This document shows, piece after piece, positions 8,572 to 16,753 of a stretch of DNA of 64,000 nt (position 1 is the first letter of the stretch; each line of letters begins with the position of its first letter). The notes below the pieces were generated by a model. It was not told the origin of the DNA. It did no database searches and saw only the letters and a list, made by a program, of their open reading frames with translations. The translations under genes were made by a program, and so were the position numbers. The DNA lies in assembly GCF_000014965.1 (NCBI RefSeq), contig NC_008554.1:4700001-4764000 (forward strand). Direction: 5' to 3'. Source of the DNA: Syntrophobacter fumaroxidans MPOB (GTDB lineage: Bacteria; Desulfobacterota; Syntrophobacteria; Syntrophobacterales; Syntrophobacteraceae).

Positions 8572-9953
8572 ATCAGCAGGCACAGCCATCGCCAAGAGAG
8601 CATCATTTCTACGTTTCGATTGCCAAGTTCCTTTTCCACCATCCGGAGCATGGCATCGTATCAGTGCGGGACCCGATCAAGATCAAGGATGCAGAGCGAT
8701 ACGGGCTCAGCCCACTCATACTCTATGGGTTGACCGTTGCCGGGTTGCCCATTCGGTGGATGACCTTCACTCCAGTCGATCAGCCCAGGCCCTTCCTGGA
8801 TGTTCTTCTGGAGGCGTGGCGTAACGCCGAGGGCTTGCGTGGCCGACCGGACATCCTGCGGATCAACCGCCATCTCGCGGCGGCCAGCCCTGAACTGGTA
8901 GGGGACATGGCAAAAATCGGAGTCCGGGTCGAGGTCGCCGATGCCAAGGAGAAATCCCTTCCAGCTTCCCTGCGCTCAGCCCAGGACTCCAGCCGGTGGC
9001 TGCTGAGGAAGCACGACGGAAATGACCGGTCTCTTACTGGGTCCATTCAGGCCATTTGCCGGTACGCTCAAGTTGACCATGATTTCCGTGTCAGGGATGG
9101 CCGCAGAGGCGGCAATAGCCGCGAGGTTGAAGACAGAATCCAGCAGTGGCTGACCTTACCGACACAAGTGCCGGTGTTAACGGTGACCGGTGGACTCGAC
9201 TGGGAACCCGGTCCATGGCTGTCATCTTGGGAGACATCTCTGCCGCCAGACCAGCCCCGATATTTCAATCACGATGGGTTTGATGGCTGCACCTGGCTAC
9301 TGACAGGTGAGAAGGCAGCGGAGGATATCGTCGAGGATGATGATTTCTGGGCCGACAGTGACTATGACAACGCGGCCGAAATCGCCAAGAACCTTGTGGC
9401 GTGCTGGCCCAACCCGCCTGCAGAGATTGCCAGGTGTGCCGGGATCACCCTGCGGGAACTTCAATGGTTCACCTCGGGGAAGGCGTCCCTTGACCGGCAT
9501 GCGCGTTTTGACCTGGAGGTCTTGCTCGGCATCGAATACGACGAGAGGATCGGCAGATATGTAGAGGCCGGACCTTATGTCCTGGTGGCCCACAAAACAC
9601 TGGCCCTCAAGGAAGTCTATGAAGGTATTTCCGGCGGCGGAGATGCATGCCCCTGTGAGATTGTCCCTCGCCAGGGAGCAGCAGACCCAAGCTGGCGATA
9701 CGTGTTGATCAACACATATGGAGAGCCCCCGAGCATCGTGATGGCACCTCGTGGAGCAAAAATCACGGAGCGCCTTCCGGATTTGCTTATGAATTATGCC
9801 GGTACCACGTCTGTCGCACCGGAGTTCTACCGGGATGTCGTTTCTACCTGCGCCCGGGCCTGCCGCGAACCTGTCGCCAACATCCGGGAGATGAAAGACT
9901 TTGTGAAACGCTACGAAGCGCACTGGGCAAATTGCGCCTGGCAGCCGGAGTGA
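8568..9953 (+). CDS. Unrecognised 461-aa protein at the end of the defence operon
   Basis: No confident family. The start ATG overlaps the vsr stop (ATGA) and an AGGAGG lies just upstream, so it is co-translated with the defence genes. No signal peptide or membrane segment is apparent. Residues about 65-130 (RPFLDVLLEAW...RPDILRINRHL...GVRVEVAD) resemble an alternating alpha/beta domain of the kind that compares two short peptides or nucleotides, only weakly like DUF6930-type proteins. A region near 280-320 (AEIARCAGITLRELQWFTSG) could be a helix-turn-helix. Codon composition becomes slightly less GC-rich than in the drm genes. It could be an added effector or sensor, or passenger cargo. Confidence 0.75.
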   Translation: MNQQAQPSPREHHFYVSIAKFLFHHPEHGIVSVRDPIKIKDAERYGLSPLILYGLTVAGLPIRWMTFTPVDQPRPFLDVLLEAWRNAEGLRGRPDILRINRHLAAASPELVGDMAKIGVRVEVADAKEKSLPASLRSAQDSSRWLLRKHDGNDRSLTGSIQAICRYAQVDHDFRVRDGRRGGNSREVEDRIQQWLTLPTQVPVLTVTGGLDWEPGPWLSSWETSLPPDQPRYFNHDGFDGCTWLLTGEKAAEDIVEDDDFWADSDYDNAAEIAKNLVACWPNPPAEIARCAGITLRELQWFTSGKASLDRHARFDLEVLLGIEYDERIGRYVEAGPYVLVAHKTLALKEVYEGISGGGDACPCEIVPRQGAADPSWRYVLINTYGEPPSIVMAPRGAKITERLPDLLMNYAGTTSVAPEFYRDVVSTCARACREPVANIREMKDFVKRYEAHWANCAWQPE

Positions 9954-9976
9954 ACCTGGGTGATTCGAACTGGAAT

Positions 9977-10351
9977 ATGCTTGATCATCTGAAGAGCTGG
10001 GCCAAAACGATGAAACGGGATATTTTGGCCCTATATCTGGCTGGACGTGATCCAAGGGTCCCTTGGTACGTAAAGTTGTTGGCGGCTGCAACAGCAGCTT
10101 ATGCGCTCAGCCCCATTGATTTGATTCCGGATTTCATACCCGTAATCGGATATCTGGACGACATAATAATACTGCCGACTGCGATCTGGTTGACGGTGCG
10201 GTTGATACCGCAAGAGATTCTCGCTGAGTTGCGGAACGAGGCCAGTCTCAGATTGGCGAAACGTCCCCGAAGTTTTCTCGCAGCAGTTGTCATCGTAACC
10301 ATTTGGTTGGGGATTGCATTGATGACAGGCTGGCTGTTGTGGCGTCGGTGA
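9977..10351 (+). CDS. DUF1232 (YkvA-type) small membrane protein
   Basis: About 124 aa with the DUF1232 signature: DPRVPWYVKLLAAATAAYAL then SPIDLIPDFIPVIGYLDD, followed by a second hydrophobic stretch at the C-terminus (VVIVTIWLGIALMTGWLLW). Members are inner-membrane proteins of unknown function. ATG 9977 is chosen because it gives the usual compact N-terminus; the reading frame extends back to a TTG at 9932 inside the preceding gene. It follows the 461-aa gene by 23 nt and may be read through from the defence operon, although DUF1232 genes also occur alone. Confidence 0.75.
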   Translation: MLDHLKSWAKTMKRDILALYLAGRDPRVPWYVKLLAAATAAYALSPIDLIPDFIPVIGYLDDIIILPTAIWLTVRLIPQEILAELRNEASLRLAKRPRSFLAAVVIVTIWLGIALMTGWLLWRR

Positions 10352-11464
10352 CTCAGGCGGAAAAGCAGTGCGGCATCGGTTCGATTCCGGGTTTGGGAAC
10401 CGAACCGGCGTCCGAAAGCCGGATGCGAAGTTGTTGCGGCTCAAGGCCAGGTATCCGGTTTTACTGCAAACCCGTCACCCTCGTCCGGTGCCGGGAAATC
10501 AGGGGAGAAAATCGTTTCTCTGGTCGGGTTGACGGGAAATGGTTGTGGGAGATGATTACGGCGTTTATTATCAATGAGTTACGAGGAGCGCGGGCTTCGA
10601 GACTGTTTTGCGGTAGGTCGTCGTTCCCTCCACCATTTGAAACGCGACAACCCGTTCCTCCTGAGTCACTATCATGGGTGACGGGTTTTCTTTTTCCTCC
10701 TATTTTTGAAGGGTTTGCGCCCGTTTCACATCTTTCCAAAGCACCTGTCCACACCGCCAACTCTCCATATCCACCCGCCATTCTTTCTCTGTTTGGCCTT
10801 TGATTCTCTGTTTTCTCCGGACCAAGTCTGAAGCTCGGCCGGAAAGCTAAATCCTCGATTGATGCGGGGTTCCGGCCTGTTGCCGTTTTGGGCGGGTGTC
10901 TCAGGGCGCCGCTCGGTGCCGTAACCTGACGTGTTTTTCGAAATCGCCTGTTCGGCACCGAAAAAAAGCGTTGTCAACTCCGGTTTCATGCCTTCGCAAA
11001 AAGAGAAGCCGACGCTGATGATCGACTCCGGGGCGATCTATGGTCCGGTCGTGAGTCGGTGACAAAGCCGGCCTGACAGGCTGACTGCACCGGTCCTGCG
11101 CCCCGGGGATTTCTGCATCCTGGGCCTGCGGAGCGGTGACCGTGTTGCATCCACGCATTCGCGGAATGAGCATCGGGATGTGGAGCTGCAGGTTGCCGTT
11201 GTCGGCCACGGTAATGGTCGGTTTGATCGTCATCGGCTCGCCCTCCGTTCAGTAACTCCGCATGCCGGGCCAGTCGGCTCAACGATTGGGATACGCGCAC
11301 GATGACGCTCACAACAGCCTCAGCTCAGCCTCTGGTCGGTTGTCTGGCGGCACACCGCTAATCCGCTTAAGCAGCGGCATCCTGAAAACATTACCTGCCG
11401 AGAGGCTCGTAGAAGTGCCCGAAATCAGACGTAAAATAGCCTTTTAAGAAAAGTCCGAAAATAT
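10352..11464. other. Long intergenic stretch, possible gene remnants
   Basis: No convincing intact gene in 1.1 kb. On the minus strand between about 10,990 and 11,233 a reading frame starts MTIKPTITVADNGNLQLHIP, which looks like the N-terminus of a small protein often found beside serine recombinases, but it then loses similarity and breaks. This would fit decayed mobile DNA separating the defence operon from the AT-rich island. The identification is tentative. Confidence 0.35.
10649..10698 (+). terminator. Possible intrinsic terminator downstream of the defence operon
   Basis: AACCC pairs with GGGTT and an inner GTCAC pairs with GTGAC, followed directly by a T-rich run (TTTTCTTTTTCC). The stem is interrupted by an internal loop, so strength is uncertain. 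It is about 300 bp after the DUF1232 gene. Confidence 0.4.
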
Positions 11465-11495
11465 GGTTGACTATGTCAACCGTTCGACCTATATT
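11465..11495 (+). promoter_or_regulatory. marR promoter with overlapping palindromic operator
   Basis: TTGACT at 11467-11472 and TATATT at 11490-11495 are separated by exactly 17 nt, a good sigma-70 promoter. The -35 hexamer lies inside a perfect 17-bp palindrome, GGTTGACTATGTCAACC (11465-11481), so a bound repressor would block RNA polymerase. A very similar palindrome lies before the permease at 12012, which supports autoregulation by the MarR protein. Confidence 0.75.
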
Positions 11496-11568
11496 ACCGC
11501 CTGATGGTGCAGACGGCGTCTAGAATGGCTTTGCGGCAATTGGGCCTCTGTAATTATTTGGAGGTTTT

Positions 11569-11997
11569 ATGAAGCAAACTGCGATTTCAGATATAAGCAG
11601 ATCATTAATTGAGATTGCTTGGCATTTTGGTCCAAAAGGATTGAATGGCGAATGCTGTGACAATATTACAATGCCGGAATTCATAGCATTGGACAAAGTC
11701 GCGACTTCACCGAATTGTCCTGTGCAAGATGTCGGTTATTCGCTTGGATTTACAAAAAGTGGTGCAACCAGGATTGTCAATCGGCTTGAAAAAAAAGGAT
11801 ATGTCGAAAAAGTTAAATCGCATATAGATGCAAGGGTATGCTGTGTGGAGATAACAAAGGCAGGGGAACAGGTTTTGTTATCTGCGAATTCTCGCTATAT
11901 GGAACAATTCTACGCTCTTGTCTCAAAAATGTCGGAGTATTCCTTGGATGATATTGTTGATGTGCTTACCTCAATGGCAAGAGCACTGAAGGGCTAA
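11569..11997 (+). CDS. MarR-family transcriptional regulator
   Basis: 142-aa winged-helix protein. The DNA-binding part runs roughly from residue 40 to 100: VQDVGYSLGFTKSGATRIVNRLEKKGYV is the recognition helix region, followed by the wing with DARVCCVEITKAG. An AATTATTTGGAGG sequence gives a strong ribosome site 6 nt before the ATG. The paired Cys in ECCDN (near residue 26) and VCCVE in the wing could sense a thiophilic metal(loid) or oxidant; this is inference. The gene is distinctly AT-richer than its neighbours, as are the next two genes, which points to horizontal acquisition. Probably represses itself and the permease through the two palindromes. Confidence 0.88.
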   Translation: MKQTAISDISRSLIEIAWHFGPKGLNGECCDNITMPEFIALDKVATSPNCPVQDVGYSLGFTKSGATRIVNRLEKKGYVEKVKSHIDARVCCVEITKAGEQVLLSANSRYMEQFYALVSKMSEYSLDDIVDVLTSMARALKG

Positions 11998-12011
11998 TTT
12001 TTTGACTTTTT

Positions 12012-12028
12012 AGTTGACATAATCAACT
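12012..12028. promoter_or_regulatory. Second MarR-type operator before the permease
   Basis: The perfect palindrome AGTTGACATAATCAACT shares both arms (GTTGA...TCAAC, same 15-bp core length) with the one at 11465. It lies in the 51-nt gap between the regulator and the permease and contains a TTGACA hexamer that could serve as a -35 box. Confidence 0.7.
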
Positions 12029-12048
12029 ATATCGAGGAAAATTTCAAG

Positions 12049-12951
12049 ATGAACAACCTTGTTGACACTATTCAATATTTCTTGATTATTACCGCAGAGT
12101 TGACGGTCCTCTTTTTAGGGATCAGCACGGTTGTGGCACTAGTATTGATGTATATACCGCAAGACAAACTCAGACAGTGGCTCTCACATCGCGGGATATG
12201 GGGTAACTTTTTGGGCGCTGTTGTCGGCTCACTAACCCCTTTTTGTGCTTGCTCCACAATACCAATGACACTGGGTATGCTGAACGCCGGGGCACCTTTC
12301 GGACCGGTTATGTCATTTGTAATCGCTTCACCTTTGCTGAACCCAATCATTATCAGCATGATCTTCGCACTGATGGGGATAAAGGCTTGCTTGCTCTATT
12401 TCGGCGTCACTTTTCTGGGATCGATCCTCTTCGGTGTTTTTCTTGAGAAAATAGGGGGTGTACACTATGTGAAAAAGGTGAGGATCAAATCTAATTGCTG
12501 TGGTACTGCCCGCGAGTCTGAAAATCTTCCAATAAATTTTTCTGAAAAATTTAAGGCCTCCTTTATTTCTGCTTGGGGTGATTTCAGAGCTGTATTGATT
12601 TACCTGCTTATTGGTGTAGGAATCGGTGCCGGAATATACGGCTACATTCCTCAAGATTTTCTAACAAAAATTGCCGGGCCTGATAACCCGTTTGCTATTC
12701 CGATTGCGGCCATTATTGGTATTCCACTTTATATCCGGGCTGAAACAGCTATCCCAATTGGATTGGCGTTGTTTCAAAAAGGCATGAGCATGGGGGCTGT
12801 TATCGCTTTGATCATTGGAGGCGCAGGCATGGCCATACCCGAAATGGTCATGCTGGCGAGTATCTTTAGAAAGCGACTGGTCAGCGCAATCGTTGCCGTC
12901 ATATTTGCTACAGCCGTCGTGGGTGGATATTTATTTAACACAATACTTTAA
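12049..12951 (+). CDS. ArsP/YraQ-type (DUF318) permease
   Basis: 300-aa integral membrane protein with about eight hydrophobic segments in two halves separated by a charged loop near residues 140-170. Diagnostic segments are GSLTPFCACSTIPMTLG near residue 64-80 and IGIPLYIRAETAIPIG near 223-238, the paired motifs of the permease family that includes the organoarsenical exporter ArsP. The FCACS cysteines and an extra CC in the central loop fit transport of a soft metal(loid) or organo-metalloid, but the substrate cannot be read from sequence. It follows a MarR gene and a shared operator, and is followed 18 nt later by a Cys-Cys small protein. Confidence 0.85.
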   Translation: MNNLVDTIQYFLIITAELTVLFLGISTVVALVLMYIPQDKLRQWLSHRGIWGNFLGAVVGSLTPFCACSTIPMTLGMLNAGAPFGPVMSFVIASPLLNPIIISMIFALMGIKACLLYFGVTFLGSILFGVFLEKIGGVHYVKKVRIKSNCCGTARESENLPINFSEKFKASFISAWGDFRAVLIYLLIGVGIGAGIYGYIPQDFLTKIAGPDNPFAIPIAAIIGIPLYIRAETAIPIGLALFQKGMSMGAVIALIIGGAGMAIPEMVMLASIFRKRLVSAIVAVIFATAVVGGYLFNTIL

Positions 12952-12969
12952 TCAAAAAGGGGAAAATTA

Positions 12970-13161
12970 ATGAAATACAAAAAGAAAACTAGTTTTTTCA
13001 AAAAGATATTTGGCGGGGAATCTGCTTGTTGCTCGTTAGATATCGAAGAAATTGATTCAAATGATGAGAAATCTTCTGATTTCAAAAATATTGTATCGAA
13101 CCGCAGTTGTTGTTCAACGTTGAAGCCTGATCTAAAAAAGGATGGAGAAGGTAATGAGTAA
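12970..13161 (+). CDS. Small CC-motif protein linked to the permease
   Basis: 63-aa, Lys/Ser/Asp-rich soluble protein with two vicinal Cys pairs (SACCSLDIEEID near residue 18 and RSCCSTLK near 46). Similar short proteins with an SCC-x-(V/L)-x-IEE segment commonly sit beside ArsP/DUF318 permeases; a metalloid-binding or delivery role is inference. An AAGGGG ribosome site lies 7 nt before ATG. AT-rich like the two genes before it, so all three look like one transferred cassette. Confidence 0.7.
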   Translation: MKYKKKTSFFKKIFGGESACCSLDIEEIDSNDEKSSDFKNIVSNRSCCSTLKPDLKKDGEGNE

Positions 13162-13200
13162 AGGCAAAAACGACAGGAGCAATTGATGGCAGCTTTCAAC

Positions 13201-13418
13201 CTACAGCGCTTTTCGTAGCAGGAAACGCTCCGGCGAATTGGCCGGGATGAACTCCAAAAACCTCGCTCTCTTATCAGATCATCGGCCTGATAGGGTGAAT
13301 GTGATGTTATAAAATGGACTCCGGGCATGGCATCCACACTGGCGATGCTTCCCTCCGAGTTCATGCTTTTGTCGAAAACCACGGTAAGCTCGCCCGCGTG
13401 GGAGTTTTGGTTTCTCAT
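13201..13418 (-). pseudogene. Short frameshifted minus-strand gene, unrecognised
   Basis: Reading from ATG 13418 (AGGAG 10 nt upstream) gives MRNQNSHAGELTVVF... and PYQADDLIRERGF. In a run of five T near 13,260 the frame is lost. Adding one T would restore a sensible ending (EFIPANSPERF then LLRKAL and a stop at 13201), giving about 72 aa. The composition on both sides of the shift looks coding. Could be a genuine pseudogene, a sequencing error, or chance. Confidence 0.35.
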
Positions 13419-13845
13419 AATAGCGACAACTCCTGGTTTTTTTCATAACCTTGCAGGTACTCATTTGCTGGAAGACCCCTATTTTCCACCTACTGCCTTG
13501 CAAGAACGCCCACATTCCGCGAAACAGCCATCAAAAGTACGATCGGTTCCTCGGGCCGACAAAGAGTTCAGACGGCATGCTTTGACGCGTTTGCCGTTGA
13601 TCTTTCCAAGCCGGTCGTTCGAGAGCCACTCGATGAGACCGCTAACCCATTGTTCAGCAGATTATCCTACGCGTACAACAGTCCAATCAACCTGCCAAGG
13701 CCCGCGATCTCCTCCTGCTTGGGCTGATGAAAGGGGAGGCGGCGGCATGATGTTTCAGTCATATCGACAGGTAGACGGAAGTGTGTTGACAATTGGACGA
13801 TAAAAAACTTGCAATCAGACGGATTGTCTGTTACGGATAGCCGTC
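13419..13845. other. Intergenic, nothing recognised
   Basis: About 430 bp between the AT-rich cassette and the ATPase gene. Several short open frames exist on the + strand but none has a ribosome site or recognisable sequence. Composition returns gradually to GC-rich. Confidence 0.4.
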
Positions 13846-15093
13846 ATGAGTCAAGAGACCTTGCATCCCCGTTTTCTGCGCCCGCGCATTGAGGAGGCCC
13901 TGGCGGATTCGCCGGTGGTGCTGATCCACGGCCCGCGGCAGTGCGGCAAGACTACGCTGGCCCGACTGGTGGGGGATGATTCGGGGTTTGCCACCTTCAC
14001 CTTTGATGACGATGTGCAGCGGGCGGCGGCACAAGCGGATCCGGTCGGCTACGTGGCCGATCTGCCGGAACGGGCGGTGCTGGACGAGGTACAGCGGGTC
14101 CCGGAGCTGTTCACATCGCTCAAGGCAGCTGTGGATACCCGGCGGAAACCCGGCCGGTTTATCCTGACGGGGTCGGCCAATGTGCTGCTGGTGCCCAAGC
14201 TTGCGGATTCGCTTGCCGGCAGGATGGAGATTCTCCGGCTCCATCCCTTGTCGCAGGCGGAGGTGGAGCGGAAAACGCCTGATTTTCTGCGCCGGTTATT
14301 CGCCGCAGGTTTAAAGGCTGGGCCGTCCGGGCGCCGCCTGGGCAAGGCCCTTTCCGAGCGGGTGGTCGGCGGCGGTTTTCCGGCGGCCCTGGCGCGTGCC
14401 AACCAGCGCCGCCGTACCGCCTGGTATCGGGATTACGGTGACACCCTGATTCAGCGCGATATCCGTGACCTGGCGCGTATCAGCGCCCTGGACGCGCTGC
14501 CGCGCCTGCTGGCGCTGGCCGCGGGGCAGACCGCGTGTCTGATGAACGTCTCCGAGTTGGCGGCTCCGTTCCAGATCAGCCGTCAGACCATTCGCGAATA
14601 CCTGACGCTGTTGTCGAGAATCTTCCTGCTGGACGAATTGTCCCCCTGGCACGGCAATCGGATGAAGCGTCTGGTGAAGACGCCCAAGCTGCATATGGGC
14701 GACACCGGATTGGCCTGCGCCCTGCTGGGGTTGAACGGCGATACCTTGTGGGCGGACCGTTCGCTTTTCGGTCGGCTCCTGGAAACGTTCGTCTATCAGG
14801 AGTTGCGCAGGCACGCCAGTTGGCGGGAGGTGGCGGTGGCTTTCAGCCATTTCCGCGACAAGGACCAGGTGGAAGTGGATGTGGTGCTGGAATCGGAAGG
14901 GCGCGTGGCCGGGGTGGAGGTGAAGGCGGCCTCAACCGTGACCGGCGATGATTTCAAGGGTTTGCGCAAGCTGAGAGACGCTGTGCAAAAGAATTTCGCC
15001 GCCGGGGTGGTGCTCTACGATGGCGATGCCGTGGCGGGCTTTGGCGACCGGCTCCATGCCGTACCCATCTCACAGTTATGGGAGGGCGACTGA
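13846..15093 (+). CDS. AAA ATPase with DUF4143 and PD-(D/E)XK-like C-terminus
   Basis: 415-aa member of the large ATP-binding DUF4143 family found in accessory regions. P-loop GPRQCGKTTLAR near residue 28, AVLDEVQRVPELF near 77 as Walker B region, LTGSANVLL near 106 as sensor. The middle (VSELAAPFQISRQTIREYLTLL near 240) is a winged helix, and the DUF4143 end contains DQVEVDVVLESEG...GVEVKAA (near 342-360), the D...ExK core of the nuclease-like fold. Function of these proteins is poorly known; some act with restriction or toxin systems. It precedes an hsdR remnant and a Fic gene. Confidence 0.85.
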   Translation: MSQETLHPRFLRPRIEEALADSPVVLIHGPRQCGKTTLARLVGDDSGFATFTFDDDVQRAAAQADPVGYVADLPERAVLDEVQRVPELFTSLKAAVDTRRKPGRFILTGSANVLLVPKLADSLAGRMEILRLHPLSQAEVERKTPDFLRRLFAAGLKAGPSGRRLGKALSERVVGGGFPAALARANQRRRTAWYRDYGDTLIQRDIRDLARISALDALPRLLALAAGQTACLMNVSELAAPFQISRQTIREYLTLLSRIFLLDELSPWHGNRMKRLVKTPKLHMGDTGLACALLGLNGDTLWADRSLFGRLLETFVYQELRRHASWREVAVAFSHFRDKDQVEVDVVLESEGRVAGVEVKAASTVTGDDFKGLRKLRDAVQKNFAAGVVLYDGDAVAGFGDRLHAVPISQLWEGD

Positions 15094-15099
15094 TGCTCT

Positions 15100-15212
15100 G
15101 CGCCGAAGATGCCCTCGCACGGCAGACCACCGCCGACTATTTTCAAGTCACCGGGCGCTTTGTCAAAGACATTGAGCGCCGAAGATGCCCTCGTACGGCA
15201 GACGACCGCCGA
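15100..15212 (+). repeat. 37-bp direct duplication at the hsdR 5' end
   Basis: Positions 15100-15136 and 15176-15212 are near-identical 37-mers (GCGCCGAAGATGCCCTCG... with two mismatches), offset by 76 bp. The second copy is in frame and encodes SAEDALVRQTTAE, the HsdR N-terminus; the first copy encodes an abortive SAEDALARQTTAD-like start. Looks like recombination between two hsdR 5' ends or a partial tandem duplication. Confidence 0.8.
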
Positions 15213-15699
15213 GTACCTGGAACAGGCGTTCGGCTGGGAATCGGTGTATGCCTGCAACAACGAGGATTTCGGACTGGACGGCCTGTCGGGGCGTAAATCG
15301 TACCGTGAGGCGGTGTTGACCCGCACCCCGCGGACGAAGATCGAGGAACTGAACCCGGGGCTGCCGATCACGGCGTATGAGGAAAGCCTCGCGGTATTCG
15401 ACTTGCTGAAGAGGCCGGACCTGACACCGGGCGGAATAAGGCGTATCAAGGGTGTTGCCGTCGATCTGCTCGAAACCCTCAAGGCGGAAAAATTGCGGAT
15501 CAAGCATTGGCGCGACAAGAAATCAACCCGGGACGCGGTCCGTCTGACGATCCGGGATTATCTCCGGAGCGGAGGAACCGGGTTGCCGGAAACGTATTCA
15601 GAGGCGGAAGTGAGGGACAGGACAGAGGCGGTTTTCGTTCATGTATTTCGGGCTTGCCCCACGGTGCCGTCACCCTATTACGCCGGCATGGCGTCGTAG
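15172..15699 (+). pseudogene. hsdR: Internally deleted type I restriction R subunit
   Basis: 175-aa in-frame chimera of the two ends of a type I restriction endonuclease HsdR. Residues 1-75 (SAEDALVRQTTAEYLEQ, GWESVYACNNEDFG, REAVLTRTPR) match the HsdR N-terminus. From about 15,400 on, FDLLKRPDLT...VAVDLLETLKAEKLRI...AVRLTIRDYL matches the extreme C-terminus. The whole nuclease/helicase core, normally some 600-800 residues, is missing. A TTG at 15172 gives the family-like start. No hsdM or hsdS is nearby. It cannot be a working enzyme; whether the short product is made is unknown. Confidence 0.8.
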
Positions 15700-15717
15700 A
15701 GAGTAGCGAAGGACAAC

Positions 15718-16722
15718 ATGAAATATCAACCGCCCTACACGATTACCCCCGAGATTTTGAACCGGGTCGCCTTGATCAGCGAGGTTATCGGGCGGTTGAC
15801 CGTGCTCACCGATCAGGCGAGAGCCTTGCGGCTACGACGCATCAACCGTATCCGCACCATTCACGGCTCGCTGGCCATCGAGGGCAATACCCTGAGCGAG
15901 TCGCAGATCACCGCGATTCTCGACGGCAAACGGGTCATCGCTCCGCCCCGCGAGGTGCAGGAAGTGAAAAACGCCCTGGCTGCCTACGACCGGTTCGATA
16001 CATGGAGGCCCGAGGCGGAAACGGACCTGCTGGAGGCGCATCGGATTCTGATGTCCGGCCTGATCGACGAAGCGGGCAGATACCGGCATGGCGGTGTGGG
16101 GGTAATGGCAGGTCAACAGTTGATCCATATGGCACCGCCCGCCGAGCGGGTGTCGCAGCTGATGGGTGACCTGTTTGGCTGGCTGGCGGTCGCCAACGCA
16201 CACCCACTCATTGCCGGCTCGGTCTTTCACTACGAGTTCGAATTCATCCACCCCTTCGCCGATGGCAACGGTCGCATGGGGCGGCTGTGGCAGAGCCTGA
16301 TTCTCGCCCGCTGGAATCCCCTGTTCGCCAACATCCCGGTGGAAAGCCTAATCTTTGAGCACCAGACCGAGTACTACGCAGCGTTGCAGGAGAGTACCCG
16401 TCAGACCGACTCCGCACCCTTCATCGCCTTCATGTTGCGGATGATTCTGGTTACCGTGACGACCTCGACCCCGGAAGTCGCACCGGAAGTTACCCCGGAA
16501 GTCAGATTGCTTTCGGTCTTGACCTCCGAGATGACAAGGCAACAGCTCAAAAAGGCGCTCGCGCTTAAAGACGATGAGCATTTCCGCAAGGCCTATCTGC
16601 TCCCCGCTTTGGAGGCCGGTCTGGTTGAAATGACCATCCCCGATAAGCCGCGCAGCAGCAAACAAAAATACCGGCTGACTGACAAGGGCCGTCGGGTGAT
16701 GGCCCAGCACGGCGGTGGATAA
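15718..16722 (+). CDS. Fic family protein with N-terminal autoinhibitory motif and C-terminal winged helix
   Basis: 334-aa Fic-fold AMP-transferase. The catalytic loop HPFADGNGRMGR starts at H178. The inhibitory motif (S/T)xxxE(G/N) is present as SLAIEGN at residues 51-57, so this is a self-inhibited (class II) enzyme whose Glu55 should block productive ATP binding. A PEV repeat linker (about 246-258) leads to a winged helix (MTRQQLKKALALKDDEHFRKAY). AAGGA ribosome site 5 nt before ATG. Genes of this type are frequent in defence islands and beside type I restriction genes; the target protein is unknown. Confidence 0.92.
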   Translation: MKYQPPYTITPEILNRVALISEVIGRLTVLTDQARALRLRRINRIRTIHGSLAIEGNTLSESQITAILDGKRVIAPPREVQEVKNALAAYDRFDTWRPEAETDLLEAHRILMSGLIDEAGRYRHGGVGVMAGQQLIHMAPPAERVSQLMGDLFGWLAVANAHPLIAGSVFHYEFEFIHPFADGNGRMGRLWQSLILARWNPLFANIPVESLIFEHQTEYYAALQESTRQTDSAPFIAFMLRMILVTVTTSTPEVAPEVTPEVRLLSVLTSEMTRQQLKKALALKDDEHFRKAYLLPALEAGLVEMTIPDKPRSSKQKYRLTDKGRRVMAQHGGG

Positions 16723-16753
16723 CTTGCGACAAACTCACGACATGGCTTGTGAC

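Noticed and set aside
10900-11312. Minus-strand frame MTIKPTITVADN... as an intact recombinase-associated gene
   Set aside because: Only the first part looks family-like; the frame then loses similarity. Mentioned as a possible remnant, not called as a gene.
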